This document shows positions 12,148-24,880 of a stretch of 64,000 nucleotides of DNA, piece after piece. Every line of letters starts with the position of its first letter. The first letter of the stretch is position 1. This DNA comes from Strongylocentrotus droebachiensis (taxonomy: Eukaryota > Echinodermata > Echinoidea > Camarodonta > Strongylocentrotidae). A program made the translations under genes and the position numbers. The DNA is taken from assembly GCA_035222895.1 (NCBI GenBank), contig JAVYIG010004964.1:62001-126000 (forward strand), given 5' to 3'. Under the pieces are notes generated by a model that saw only the letters and a program-made list of their open reading frames with translations, searched no databases and had not been told where the DNA came from.

Positions 12148-12352
12148 TCTTCTCTCTCTCTCTCTTTCTCTCTCTCTCCCTCTCTGTTTCTCTCTCTCTC
12201 TCTCTCTCTGTTTCTCTCTCTGTGTCTCTGTCTTTCTCTCTCTCTCTGTGTCTCTCTCTCTCTGTGTCTCTGTCTTTCTCTCTCTCTCTGTCAGTCTGTA
12301 TCTCTTTCTCTCTGCTCTGTCAGTCTTTCTCTCTCTCAGTCTCTCTCTGCCG
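12148..12352. repeat. Long CT-rich microsatellite
   Basis: About 200 bases of TCTC with TGTGTC, TTTC and CAGTC interruptions that repeat as larger blocks. Confidence 0.9.
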
Positions 12353-12555
12353 TGATGTATCCTGAACTTGCTCAGTTTCAAATTGCAAAGAAGGTTCGGG
12401 AGGGGTGGGTAGGAAGTGGAGGAAAAAATAACCTTCAGTTACCAACATTTTCCTTAAATATCCCAAACTTGTTCAGCGCGGGTGGGGTACCACAGATAAC
12501 AATCAAAACTGTGATTAAAACAGGAACAAATAAGTAGTGACATTATTTTATACCG

Positions 12556-12579
12556 GTGGGGGAGGGGGGGGGGGGAGGT
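12556..12579. repeat. G-rich run
   Basis: GGTGGGGGAGGG followed by G and AGG, a G-quadruplex candidate. Confidence 0.75.
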
Positions 12580-12703
12580 GCCCCTGGATTGGCTACAGTT
12601 GCCACTCTTCATTGTCATAGTCTCAAGCTATCCTATTATCGGATGACCCAATCACCACTCATTTGACCCTCAACCAAATCTATTTATAATTGGAAACTTG
12701 GAA

Positions 12704-12705
<2 letters not shown>

Positions 12706-12739
<34 letters not shown>
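12706..12739. repeat. (GA)n microsatellite
   Basis: Pure GA dinucleotides, then a looser GA-rich stretch to about 12770. Confidence 0.9.
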
Positions 12740-12742
<3 letters not shown>

Positions 12743-14419
12743 GGTAAAGGGAGAGAGAGGGGGATAAAGGTTTTAGAGAACAGATCATTACTGTTTCCTG
12801 TACTCCAACTATTCCAAGGCTATTAGGCCAAAAGACAATGGGAGAGAAATCCTGTTGTGGTTTTGATCAGTTGTCATGGTCTTTGTCCAAATGAGTGGAT
12901 TGTTTGTGGAAATGGTTAAGGTGATGGGGCACTGCTGGCATGTCCATGTAATTGGCCAGAAGGGACTCTGCTGGACAGGAAGAAACTCCTCGAGAGAGTT
13001 TAGTCTGAAATACTTCCAGGTGGCAATTGATGTCGGCTCTCCAGTCTAAACAGGAACACTGAAAACCCAGTTGTTTAGACTATGGTTATTGTGGAACCAG
13101 GAACCAGTCTGGTGAAACAAAGAACTTGCATTATTCATGGATTGATTGTTTTTGTTCAAAGGCAGGGAACTGGTAGTTTGAAGTTTTTATCAAGAAAAAC
13201 TCTAATTTTGATGTTGTCTTTATTCTTGGTGCACATGGTTCCATTTAAATGTAGTTCATTTTATTTTTTATTTTTCAAAATGTATTAAAATCCACACTGT
13301 GTTCAACAACTTTGTTTTTGCAAATTGTAGAAAATGACCCTGTTATGGCCCTGTTATGAATATTGAATGGTAGCTGAAAAACTAAGGAAAACTAAGGAAA
13401 ACTATATTGTACATGTAATCATAATTAAAAATAGAATAATGTAAGGCTTGTCATCATACATGTATATTCAATCCTCTCCAGAGTCTGCACAATATATCTC
13501 TCACATATAATAATGTAGGCCGACATGTGTTCAGGTCAGGGTTTAAGAATTAGCAGCTGAAACAGTAGTTGCTTGGAATGCTTGCATCAAACTCCACACC
13601 ATGATTAAGATTCATTTGTCAGACTTTCTATAAAGAGTTCATTAGAACTGGGCTATCTTTTATTATTTGTTAAGGGCATCATGTAATGGATGGTGTTTGA
13701 GGAAGTAATTGAGTCACACTAAAAGTGAAACTAATTCCAACGGTACATACTTGACATAAATAACAGATAGTGTGGACATACTATACAGTAACACTGATGA
13801 CACAATTTCTATTGTTCCTCTAGTAGACCATTATTACGCAATCCTCACCAGGAGCAGTTCTAGAAAATATATTTTTTGGGCAGGGCTTGAGGATTCTTGC
13901 ATTTATTTTCTAAATACCTCGTGAGAATTAAGTGGGGGCTTGATCCCCTAACCCCTAAACCCCTGTTACTTTCCTAGAAACGATATTGATTCTCGACATA
14001 GAGCAGTAGCACAATAGCACTTGTATGAACTGCTGTCACATAATGATATTGAATTAAATATTGAATAGCCTAAATAGATTATAGGGATCATAACTACAAT
14101 GACCATGAGAAACATCAAAATGTCATTATTCAATTTGACCTAATTGAATCTCGTTTCTATACCCTAGCTCATCTATACTCCACCCATGCAACCCTTAGTC
14201 CACTGGTGATATTCACTGCACACCCAGCCATTCTAACTCCCATGCTAATGCCCGGCTAATATTACTCTGCAAATCAGGTAAATTTCTCAGATCCCCGGCA
14301 TAGTGTCTTTCTATTACCCTCTCCGGGCAGTGCTGTTTAGCAATCTGGAGAGACGGGATAGTGTGTCCAATTTATGAATGAATCACCCGCGCTATGAATG
14401 AATAATAAAACCTGACCTC

Positions 14420-14485
14420 TATCCCTATCTCTCTTCGTCCATATATCTCTCCCTCTGTCTCTGTCTCTCTCTCTTTCTCTCGCTG
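14420..14485. repeat. CT-rich microsatellite
   Basis: Imperfect TCTC and CTGTCTC runs. Confidence 0.8.
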
Positions 14486-16508
14486 TCCTACCCGTGCTCG
14501 ATGTAGAGCAGTAAGACAAAACCGGGGCCTATAAAGAGCCCCTCTCGTTGAATTTACTGCCTTTGATTGACATTCAATCCTGCAGTTTATTTCCGACGAC
14601 TGCTGAGGCATTTTTGAGGAAGTTTCTGCGCTCCACTCTCGATGCACTGTAACAGGAGAATGCTCAATCTTCTTGCTCCACACCTGCAAACGACGATCGA
14701 ATTGAAAAGTGAATAAGGGAGGCGGCGCTCAGTTTTTCTCTTGTTTCTCCACTCTTTCTCCTTTCACAACCTCCATTTTCTCTCAATTTAGCTCGGGCAT
14801 AAAAACCCAGGGGAAGAAAATGTAGGAATGAATGTATGCATTCTAATGCATAGCCTACACTGTACATGTTCATGTCTACAATGTACTCTTTGGTAATATT
14901 TTATGATGTCTTCAAATATAGATATATTTTCTGTTTCTTATCAAATTATGTTTGATCAAAATGTCTTCCTGTACAAAGATCAGTATTGATGAAATACAGC
15001 TGTTGCAATCTTTGGCAGAGAAAAACATAATTAAAATATATAGCTCTGGAAAAAAGTGTAGAATTAGAAAGTGAAGAAATGGATAAATAAAACATCAAAA
15101 TATAAGAAATCTAGTGTGACTATGGAAAGTTTAATAAAATATATACTTCATTTGTGATGACTAATTGGGATTTCATTATTTGTTTTCGCATGTAGTCTTT
15201 TGCCAACAAAATTATCCATGTCCAAAACAATATATCTACATGTAGGCCTTCATCTAAATTGCAATGCAATATCAAAATTAGTTTCACTGTTGACCTTCAG
15301 TTGTACTTGTTTACTGGTCACTGATATAATGTACCCTAGATTACATCCTGCTCCCAAAAGATTATTATGCGGCTGGAGTAGTCAGTAATTTGGATAACAG
15401 TTCAAGGGATACTCACTTGTAAATGTATATTTCATTTAGATTATACTATTGGTCAGTTGTCACATGGTTGTTAGTATTATGTCATTCCCAGAAAGGATTT
15501 GATTTGAGATTCCTGCAATTATTAATATGGAATGATTTTGAATGTACTGTATGCTGCAGGCTACATCATGCATGATATCAATCCACTGTATTTATTTACT
15601 TTAAAAAAAGAAGTGGTAGATTAATGAATGAAATGCAGTGTTCAAGGTCTATATTAATTTTATGAGGATAACCAAAGTACCAAACCACTTGCCTAAATTT
15701 ATGAAAAAAAACTAATTGCCCCATGCAGAAAGTAAAATCATTGTACATGTTGGCCAGGCCAAGTCATGAAGTGAAGTCCTGTAATATAATCTGCATCTTT
15801 GATATCAATCTACAACAAGGTTCGGCCCAAAATTCTGATCCAGAGACTCCAGACCCCCCACAATTTCAAAATGATTGCATAGGTCTCATGCATAATTCAG
15901 ACCCCCTATAAACAAAGTAAGTGTGTGGACTATGGAGCCATGCCAACATGTACATTATTATACTCGTTGAAAAAAGAAAAAAGAGGGTAGGTATTACTTC
16001 CAGACTTGACTTCGCCTTGTAAGGGACCCAAGTCCTACCAGGTGAGGAAATAAAGGAAATCTTGTGGATATCCCTGGTTATTTTCACAGTAGCGCACAAC
16101 GACATCCAGCTTTTCCTTCTCTCTCACTCTCTGGGCTGAATTTAGGCCAACTGTCATGTTCCTTCACTTTTTTTGTGCAGCAGAGTTTCCCCTCTGACAG
16201 CCGAGATCAAGACAGTCCAGAAAAATATAATATAAGGGAAGTCTGATATTATGATAATGAAGAAAATTAAGTTTTCATTTTGAAATATACTTGCAGGTCT
16301 GGCCAGACCTACATGTACAGTATGTATGCATGTTTCTACTCAGAACCATGATTTACATGTGTCAATATGACCTTCGCCCTTTCCAATGTTGGTCACCACA
16401 ATGGCATGTGTACAGAAGGAAAAGGGTCAAGTGTCACACAGCTCACCAGGTGCTGAAAAACAAACTTGGCTGAAGGGCTCCCCCAACAAAAAGTGTGAAC
16501 TAAAATTC

Positions 16509-16707
16509 TCCCCTCCTTCCAGCCCCCCTCCCTTCAGCCCCCCCTCCATTCAGCCCCCCTCCCTTCAGCCCCCCCTCCCTTCAGCCCCCTCCCTTCAGCC
16601 CCCCTCCCTTCAGCCCCCCTCCCTTCAGCCCCCCTCCCTTCAGCCCCCCTCCCTTCAGCCCCCCTCCCTTCAGCCCCCCTCCCTTCAGCCCCCCCCTCTC
16701 CCTTCAG
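16509..16707. repeat. Minisatellite, 15-bp unit, about 13 copies
   Basis: Unit CCCTTCAGCCCCCCT, exact in most central copies, with variants at both ends (CCTTCCAG, CCATTCAG). Because 15 is divisible by three the + frame stays open as Ser-Leu-Gln-Pro-Pro repeats; this is a by-product of the unit length. Confidence 0.92.
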
Positions 16708-17702
16708 TGAATATTCTCAAATGATGTGAGCAAGGTCAAAATAAACATTTTGCATGGTAGCACTGATTAAACACAAAGGGGGTTTGTAATGGTTATTTAC
16801 CCAACTTTTCAAGGAGAAAGTGACATTTTTGTTGAATGACATGACCTTTTGAACAAAGAAATGTTGCGGAAACAATGTGCATATGTTTTTGCAGTTACAG
16901 GCTAGTGGTGGAAATGACCACAATAGTATTTCAATAAATCAAATTTGAAAATATAAACTAAAATAAATGTATACACTGTATAGTCCTGTCTATAAACAGA
17001 CCCCTTTTTATTTCATTTCCAGATCCTTTTCATATTGTATACCTGAAGTAAATATATTTAACAACTGGTCTGAAATCACTATTTATTTTTAGCAAATTTT
17101 GCATTTCCTCCTGCTCCTAAACGGAAGCTTGCAACCTCCAAATATTCATGACTATTCAGAACCTTAATCATTAAATTTATTTACAAGTTTTGATGTTCAA
17201 ATCAAATTCTTTCCAAAATCAGATCATACATGATGTAAATGGATAGTATAGTGTGCTGTGGGTTAGAAATACGCTGCAAGTTATGTATAATAAATCTACT
17301 TCAGTGAATGCTCCGTTGTCCATCATCGACCAATGCCAAACAGTTCTCCATCATTCTTGGGTGCATTGTACACATCTTGTGGGTGCACATAAACGAAGGT
17401 CTGTACGTAAATGAAGGTACACTGACTAGGTACTGTGGTCTGTGTGACCTGCTATGAATCATGCAGCTAAAAATTTGCCTAAAAGCTCTGTTCTGTGTTT
17501 AACTCTACCACCATAGTACTTTGTTTGAACATGGTTCTCTAGTGTTGAAACCCTACAGGTAGGGTCGGCTTCAGCCTACACAATCAGACCTGTTTTTATT
17601 GTGCTGACAAAGAATTCTGCACAGAAATAAATCTTTCTTTGTATAAACCGACAGAAAACTCTAGATACCATCTTGTTGAACAGTTCAATGTAAATGTAAA
17701 AT

Positions 17703-17728
17703 GAGGGAGGGAGGGAGGGAGAGAGAGC
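17703..17728. repeat. GGGA/GA repeat
   Basis: GGGAGGGAGGGAGGGAGAGA type run. Confidence 0.8.
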
Positions 17729-18989
17729 GCGAGCACGACTATAGCAAGTGATGTGTTTATCTAACTTGTACAGTATTATACAGGTGTTGGAAATTAAAAC
17801 AAAAAAGCTCCTTTGAATAATAACATATTTTTTCATACTGATATGTCCTCATATTTGGATTAAATGGTCACATTCATATCACTTGTGTCAGGGTTGAATA
17901 TTCCATTGTATGAATAAGAAAACTTCAAATCAAAAGGTCTGTATTTGTAGCCTAGAGAGGTCAAGTGTGTTTGTGGTGTTGACCCCTCCACTACCAAGGG
18001 CTACATGTACATGTACCTGTGACTTTTGGGTTTTCTTTTTTCAGTCACAATAAACAACCAAATCCTACAACCACAAGAATAGAAGCAAAGAAATAAACAA
18101 TGAACTAGTTTATATGATCACATGTTTTTTAATTTTTTTTTAAAAGTGAGTGGCTACAGGGGTTCGGGGAAAATTGACTGAATATTTATTTTGGGACAAC
18201 AATAACACAATTCTACTCAAATGCATACTTTTTCAAAGATTTTTATAAGATTATATTTATGAGAACTCTTAACATATGACAATATATGCCATATAATATA
18301 TTTTCAGTTGGTTCATCACCAATTTGACAAGTACTTGTATTGTGTAAACTACAGAGTTAAGAGGAACAAGAAGTATTGTGCACAAAAATGTCTGCAGAAT
18401 TTTTCGGTATAGCGGCTTAGCGCTTCAGATCTAAAAGAATATTTGTTAGCTTATTTCCAGTTAATGTTCCGATAATGAAATCTGTGACCCATTAGAAAAA
18501 ACACATACATGATTCATTTGAAAGCCTAAGTAAATAACATTACCTGACCAAAGATAAAGCCGTTAATTATCTTTAAACAAGCAATGGAATCGGGTTAAAA
18601 ACTAATAAAAGGGATACTCATGAAACGTGTTTGCGCAGCACGAAAGAGCTCCCGCGATCAATTCTAATTGAACTAAAGCTCCATTATGGGAATACAGCCA
18701 GTAAAGGCAGTATTAATGTGCTAATGTACAGCACATGTCCCATCCCGCATCGATCCATGATGCAAATAGAAAACCACTTTTTTGAGATCACATGGCCTAG
18801 TGCATGTTTTTCCAATATTGGAACATGTGGATTATATTGGTGACTAGGCTGGGACTGCAATAAGCCAGCATGCTCAAAGCCGGGCACAAAGCTACCAGTG
18901 TTTGTAGATTAAATTATGTTTCCTTGCTTTGTTTCCATAGTTGCAGAGTAGTCTGGAGGGCACAGGCCATAATTGGACACTTAAACACA

Positions 18990-19135
18990 ATTTCATAAAG
19001 TCTTGAGCAGAGCCTACATGTAGCTCTGACAGTGTCAGTCTTTCTGGCTTCGTCAAATAAGAGCAGCTTAAGTACAGAGCCTATGGGATGCACTAGACCC
19101 TCCAGTCGGTATAGTCTCTTACATGTAGTTGAGAT
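18990..19135 (+). repeat. Dispersed repeat, left part (related copy at 39515-39665)
   Basis: Shares an ordered set of blocks with 39515-39665: a CTTGAGCAGAGCCTA-like start, a CTGACAGTG or CTGAGTG stretch, AAGCAGCT, AAGTACAGAGCC and later ATGTTAT...GACTGCAAACGAGC against GTGTTAT...GCCTGCAAACTAGC. The copy is split by the hAT-like insertion at 19136-19547 and resumes at about 19548-19610. A partial third copy lies at about 39195-39285. Confidence 0.55.
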
Positions 19136-19547
19136 TAACCCTGTAAGTTGGGGCTCTGATCGGATCGGAAGATCAGAGCGGTACCCTCGCACCTTTGATC
19201 GGTATCGGATCGGAAGAGCGACCAAAAAAATCAGCTGATTTTTTTTTTTTTTTTTTTTGGTGACGAAAATTTTCAAGTTTTTGGCTATCAAATGCTCAAA
19301 AAAAATTCATGGCTGTGATTATTTTGTCATTTGGAGTTGTTGTAGACCATGTTTGTTGATATTTAGTGCCTTTTCATGACTTTGAAATTAATAATATTGG
19401 TCTAAGAGCAGAGGCAAAACATGCGGGCCGCCATCTTGGATGATAATGTAGGTATGCATTATAATCCAAGATGATCAGAAATTATTATCCGATCACCCCT
19501 GATCGGATCGGTATCGGCGTCCGATGCGATGATCGTTTACAGGGTTA
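19136..19547. mobile_element. hAT-like MITE with exact 8-bp target duplication
   Basis: Starts TAACCCTGTAA and ends TTACAGGGTTA, flanked on both sides by GTTGAGAT (19128-19135 and 19548-19555). An 8-bp duplication is the hAT hallmark. The ends carry several GATCGG motifs in both orientations, and a T run sits at about 19238-19258. There is no transposase. It interrupts an older dispersed repeat. Confidence 0.85.
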
Positions 19548-19918
19548 GTTGAGATGCAATGTTATGTACTATTACTGACAAGGATTTGCGACTGCAAACG
19601 AGCGGTATGGCTAGAACTAGAGCGAGCATCTTTCATCCACTTCTTGTTGATCATTGATATTTTCAGGATAAAAATCTACATGCACTGATGTACAGTATAC
19701 ATAAAGTACATGCATGTATAATTAGTCATAACTGCCCAAGGTGATGCTTTACTTGACTGCACAAGTTCACACTGCACCCATGGCTTTTAAAAGTAAATCA
19801 CCACATCTCAGTAATTGCTGAACATAAATTCGGTCATTCAATCAGGACTGCAGTATGCACTCATACATAAATAAGTGCCGTCAGACCAATTTCATACCTC
19901 ACATCCCCTCATTATTTA

Positions 19919-20165
19919 GCGAGGGAAGGTGGGGGGGGGGGAGGGGGAGGAGAGGCAAAGAGAGATAGAGAGGGAGGGAGAGATGTACATTTGTGTGTAC
20001 AAGTAGATACTAGTACTTTACTAGATAGAGATGGAGAGAGAGGGAGAGAGAGGGGGGGGGGGGGGAGGCAAAGAGGGATGGAGAGAGAGGGAGGTAGAGA
20101 CTAGATAGAGAGATGAGTAGAGAGAGAGAGAGAGAGAGGAGGAAGAGGAGAGAGATAGAGAGCGA
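19919..20165. repeat. Cluster of GA- and G-rich microsatellites
   Basis: Two purine blocks (about 19919-19985 and 20028-20165) of GAGAGA, GGGAGG and poly-G, separated by ordinary sequence. Fully purine-rich on the + strand. Confidence 0.85.
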
Positions 20166-22530
20166 GCACCACTAGACCAAGGTGTGCATATCAACACGGC
20201 CGCATACCGGTAACCCAGTGCAAGGGATGTAGTCATCACAAATGCGTGAAATATATTTTACTCAACTCATTAATTTCATTTCTCAGCTCTCCCTTACCCA
20301 AGTACAGTGTAGTCTCCATTTTCTGTCCCCTTGTCACCAACTCTGGTGAGAGCAGTTTGGGTGCTTTTCTAGTAGACCCACAGGAAGTAAAAGTAGAAGG
20401 AATTATGATCCTAACCTCAAGGCAAACTTTTCCTAAATATTGCACAGCAGTGCTTGTCATTATTTGTTGTTGTTGTCTAGACAATTTTTTGTGTTATTAA
20501 ACAAATGTGATTACCACGTAAATCAGCAATATACAATACCAATTGTAAATGTATATCAAATCAATTAAATGCTTATTTCAATCACTGATGAAAATGAAGT
20601 CATTTAAATCAGGATTCAAAAATATTTTGGAGTCAGAGGGGCAATAATAAAAGAGTTAATGCCACTCTGGTAGACAATTAATGATAATTTTGTTCTTTTG
20701 TTCGCCAGTCCATATGAATGCTAGAAAGAGATTTATGAAGCTTTCAATGGCGATATTCTCAAGAAATTTCACTTGGGTTTGGATTGCAGACTACATGCAC
20801 ATGTAGGTCTCCTATGCTGTAAATATACAACACAATGCAAAGTAAGATTGCATTTGCATGAAATACCCAAGGAGATTGGCGTTCCACTGCTAATACTGTA
20901 CATGTAGGTGGTGAGTTATGACTCATACTCGGGCATGCTTTCTTTCACCCTGAAGGGTCGATCGGTGGTCGCATCTGACAGTCAGAGATGGAGTCATCGT
21001 TAGGGACATTTTGTGAGGCAGATTGCAGGTGTACAATCGGTTACAGCTCCTCTCCATGTGATGTGGTCATCGTATAAAGCAGTTAAGATTTTTTTAATGG
21101 TCTACATGAATCAGCTTTGCTGCCTCGATTTGGCCACAGTTCTTATTTTTCACCGTCTAGACTCTAGACAAATAAAAATGGACAAGATGAACCCACATTA
21201 TAATATTCATATTTTTCATTTTCTTGAAAGATATATTTCTTCAATGTATATTGGTCGTTACTATAATGGATTTATACACAACTAGACATAACAGGACTAA
21301 AAGGTGTACATGTATCCAAGGAGCCCCTATTGAAAAAGCCTTCAAGCATTCTAAGATTGACTTTTCTACTGATATTAATGGGCTAGCTTCAAGAAATCAG
21401 GCATCGTATAGAGGAGCAACTCAAATAAGCCAAATTAAAATTGATGGCATTGTCATGCCTACCACTATGCTCCAAAATGTCAAATTATATTTGGGTGAAA
21501 TTGAGCGGCCGGAAATCCAATCAGATTGTCTCGTATGCATGCAGAATCTCATTGTCTCTGTTAAAAAGATTGTTTTTTATGTTGGGTTAGCTTTTTGTGT
21601 GTGTTTCTGCTTTTACTTTTTTATTAGATTTACCCATCTGCAATGATCGGGCTTTCAGTCAGGATTTTGAAACATTGGTTGTCTAAATGAAAGAGAGTAA
21701 AGCTATTGTAATAATAATTGTTCTGTAGTGGCAGCCAAAAGAATTGTAAAAAGTTGGCTGATTTAGATGCCAAGTTTAAAGTTTAACAAGAAAAGCCCTG
21801 ACAATGGCTGGTATAATGTCAAGACCATCTTGATTTCCAAAGTATCGAAACCAGAACCTACCAGCAATACTTTGAATTGCACCTCATCATCTAAATTTCG
21901 TGAATTAGCCCCCTGATTACCACTTCAAAAGCTACACTTTCACTATCTAATTTCAATGTATAGACTTAAAATTTGTCCTGGTCTGAGTTTGTACAGTAAT
22001 TCTGAAGCACTTGACTAGAGAGGGTGTCATCTTAAACCTCGCCTTCTTTCAATATCAGATCATTTTTCAGGGTTGAAAACTTATAGAGGCTCTTCACTCA
22101 AGGACAAGATGTGATTGGTTTGGCATTGTACATGTAAATAAACTACCGGTAACATTAAACACTAAGTTTTACCTTTCAGATCAAGTTTATTAAACTGAAT
22201 TATCGGACAGATCCAGTACTTTGTAAGGGGGAGGGGGTGGGTCGTGTACCAACAAAATCTGATAAGCAAGAAAATAATATGGTCACCACATTTTGGGGGT
22301 GTTCAGTTTCACCAACAATACCTGATGAGTGGCGGGGGGAGAAAAGAAAAGAAGAAAAAAAAATTGAGTTTGGAATATGATTATGTAATATGCATACGTT
22401 TACATGTAAATTAGTCCTCCAAATTTTAATTTGGTAAGGCAGGGCTTGAACCAGGGGCCCAACATAAAAAGACTGCCCAAATTATGAAACTTATTTCGAT
22501 CTTCGATATCTTTTCTGACATATACATGTA

Positions 22531-22734
22531 CAGTGGAACCTGTATATAAAGAGTTGAAGACCTCTCACTGGCCCGGAGACAAATAAGTGGTCTTTATAGG
22601 CAGGTGGTCTGTGGGGTATAGGTTCTTTTAGTACAAATTTTTATAGAAAAATGCTATCCAAGGGAAACATTAAATGCAGTCTTTATAGACAGATGATCTA
22701 TTTATACAGGTGGTCAATAAAGCAGAGTTGACTG
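22531..22734. mobile_element. Pogo/Tigger-like MITE
   Basis: Begins CAGTGGAACCTGTATATAAA and ends AGAGTTGACTG, with TA on each side (22529-22530 and 22735-22736). CAGTNNAACC ends with a TA duplication are typical of the pogo/Tigger branch of Tc1/mariner. GTGGTCTTTATAGGCAG-type repeats inside are also typical of such copies. Length 204 bp, no ORF. Confidence 0.7.
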
Positions 22735-23738
22735 TACTTTTCTTTTTGAGAAATGGAAAGGTAAGGATCGTGAGAAACAATTTCTAAAGTTACAGAGCAT
22801 CAAGTGCTTATTTTGTGAATATATTTTTACCTTTGTACTTAATATGATTGGTGTTGCAAGTGTTCATTTCCGCTTTAATATCAAAAGAGGAAAAGAGCTC
22901 TTAAAATGAATAGATATTTCTGTCATTAGCATTTATTTCCTGATGAAGTAGCCATTGAAGTGCAAACCAACCTTTGTAATGAGTTCATTTATATGCAAGG
23001 ACAAAAATATGGGAAACAGAAAGGTAAAAGTTTGAAATAAATCAGAACATCATAAGAATAAAGAGCTCTTAAAACAGATATTTTTGTCATTAGCATTTAT
23101 TTCCTGATGAAGTACATGTAGCCATTTAAGTGCAAAAGCTTGAAGTTTGAAATAGATCTTGTATCTCATTATCCATAGCATACATGTAGGGTCCAGTCTT
23201 TGAATTCAGACATGTAACATCTAGAGCAACATACATGTAAGGGTCTGGTGGTTAACAGACCATCATCGTTGCCCTTTTGACTAATTAATATTGTACTTTA
23301 GGGCAGCTTTTATTGATCAGTACCTGTTCAATCATCACCCCCATTAGTATTAATAAAAGGCGGTATAGTATGTACATTGTATTGATTCCATGTTAGAATG
23401 TGCCCTGAGTGGACTGGGCAGATGACTTTGGTGTCATATTTTTAACCTTTTCAGGACAGGATTGATCGCATATTGTTATTCAAATTGGCAACAATAGTAT
23501 TTTTCTTTTATCACTTCTATGATAGAATAACATGCAATGTCTCTGAAAACAATAAACACAGGCGAGAATGTTGCCGATTTGTTAAAAAAAAAGCGAGTTT
23601 TGGTGGAATAACAATGACTTGTAAATCGTGTTGCCAAGTTGAGGATTTTCAATTTATTTTCCTTTTAAAGATTCCTACATGTAGCATCAAATGCAATTTA
23701 TTCATGAAACAAAAATGGATGCAGTGTGGTATATATCG

Positions 23739-23811
23739 TCTGTTGGAACCAAAAGGACATAACAAATGTGTAAAAAGATAGGTGTTGACTTTCTTCTGGC
23801 TCCAAACAGAC
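23739..23811. repeat. GAGCCAGAAGG hairpin element
   Basis: Arms GTCTGTTGGAACCAAAAGGA and TTCTTCTGGCTCCAAACAGA (followed by C) are largely complementary. It lies 120 bp left of the 144-bp satellite whose units share the same core. Confidence 0.75.
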
Positions 23812-23932
23812 CACATTGCTTGCTTGTTTGCGACATGGCCATGGTCATTAAATGCCATCACCAAGTTGATGGGCGACAGATGTTGGCTGGACCTTGAGGG
23901 AAAGAAAAATATGGTGTCCTTTCACAGTCTGT

Positions 23933-24880
23933 TGAGAGCCAGAAGGACGTTAACACTGCATTAAAGTATTTGATTTAATGCCTTTCTGGCTTTCAGCGCA
24001 GAGTTAGCAGATGAAGTGTGTCCCATAGGTCATCAAGAATGTTTCATTGAAATTTGAGATTGAGAATAGACATGTGTTTAGAGCCAAAAGGACGTTAGCA
24101 CTGCATTAAAGTATTTGATTTAATGCCTTTCTGGCTTTCAGCCCAGGTTGAGCAGATGAAGTGTGTCCTATAGTCATCAAGAACGTTTCATTGAGATTGA
24201 AAATAGACCAGTTTAGAGCCAGAAGGATGCTAACACTGTATTGAAGTTGTACATGTATTTGATTTAATGCCATTCTGGCTTTCAGCCCTGAGTTAGCAGA
24301 TGAAGTGTGTCCCATAGTCATCAAGAACGTTTCATTGAGATTGAAAATAGACCAGTTTAGAGCCAGAAGGATGCTAACACTGTATTGAAGTTGTACATGT
24401 ATTTGATTTAATGCCATTCTGGCTTTCAGCCCTGAGTTAGCAGATGAAGTGTGTCCCATAGTCATCAAGAACGTTTCATTGAGATTGAAAATAGACCAGT
24501 TTAGAGCCAGAAGGATGCTAACACTGTATTGAAGTTGTACATGTATTTGATTTAATGCCATTCTGGCTTTCAGCCCTGAGTTAGCAGATGAAGTGTGTCC
24601 CATAGTCATCAAGAATGTTTCATTGAGATTGAAAATAGACCAGTTTAGAGCCAGAAGGATGCTAACACTGTATTGAAGTTGTACATGTATTTGATTTAAT
24701 GCCATTCTGGCTTTCAGCCCTGAGTTAGCAGATGAAGTGTGTCCCATAGGTCATCAAGAATGTTTCATTGAGATTGAAAATAGACATATTTAGAGCCAGA
24801 AGGATGTTCACACTACATTAAAATTGTGTCATGTATATGAGTTAATGCCATTCCGACTCTCAGCAGATGATATGGTCTCA
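23933..24880. repeat. Satellite, 144-bp unit with hairpin core, about 6.5 copies
   Basis: The anchor CAGATGAAGTGTGTCC recurs at 24008, 24153, 24297, 24441, 24585 and 24729, spaced 144-145 bp. Each unit carries a hairpin from GAGCCAGAAGGATGCTAACA to AATGCCATTCTGGCTTTCAG. Central units are nearly identical, outer ones diverged. On the - strand one frame stays open over 24106-24747 because 144 is divisible by three, giving a 48-residue repeat; I regard this as a by-product and not a gene. Confidence 0.93.

Noticed and set aside
12128-12381. Overlapping low-complexity ORFs on both strands
   Set aside because: CT/GA microsatellite translated in all frames.
16386-16724. Proline-rich repeat protein (SLQPP)n
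   Set aside because: Product of the 15-bp minisatellite; no start context, splice sites or flanking coding sequence.
21224-21646. 140-residue + strand ORF
   Set aside because: No motif, no homology recognised, AT-rich codons and no repeat or splice context; likely chance.
24106-24747. 213-residue - strand ORF made of a 48-residue repeat
   Set aside because: The unit is a 144-bp satellite built on a hairpin; the frame stays open because 144 is a multiple of three. No family features.
23933-24880. CRISPR-like array
   Set aside because: Whole 144-bp units repeat with no unique spacers, and the DNA is eukaryotic.
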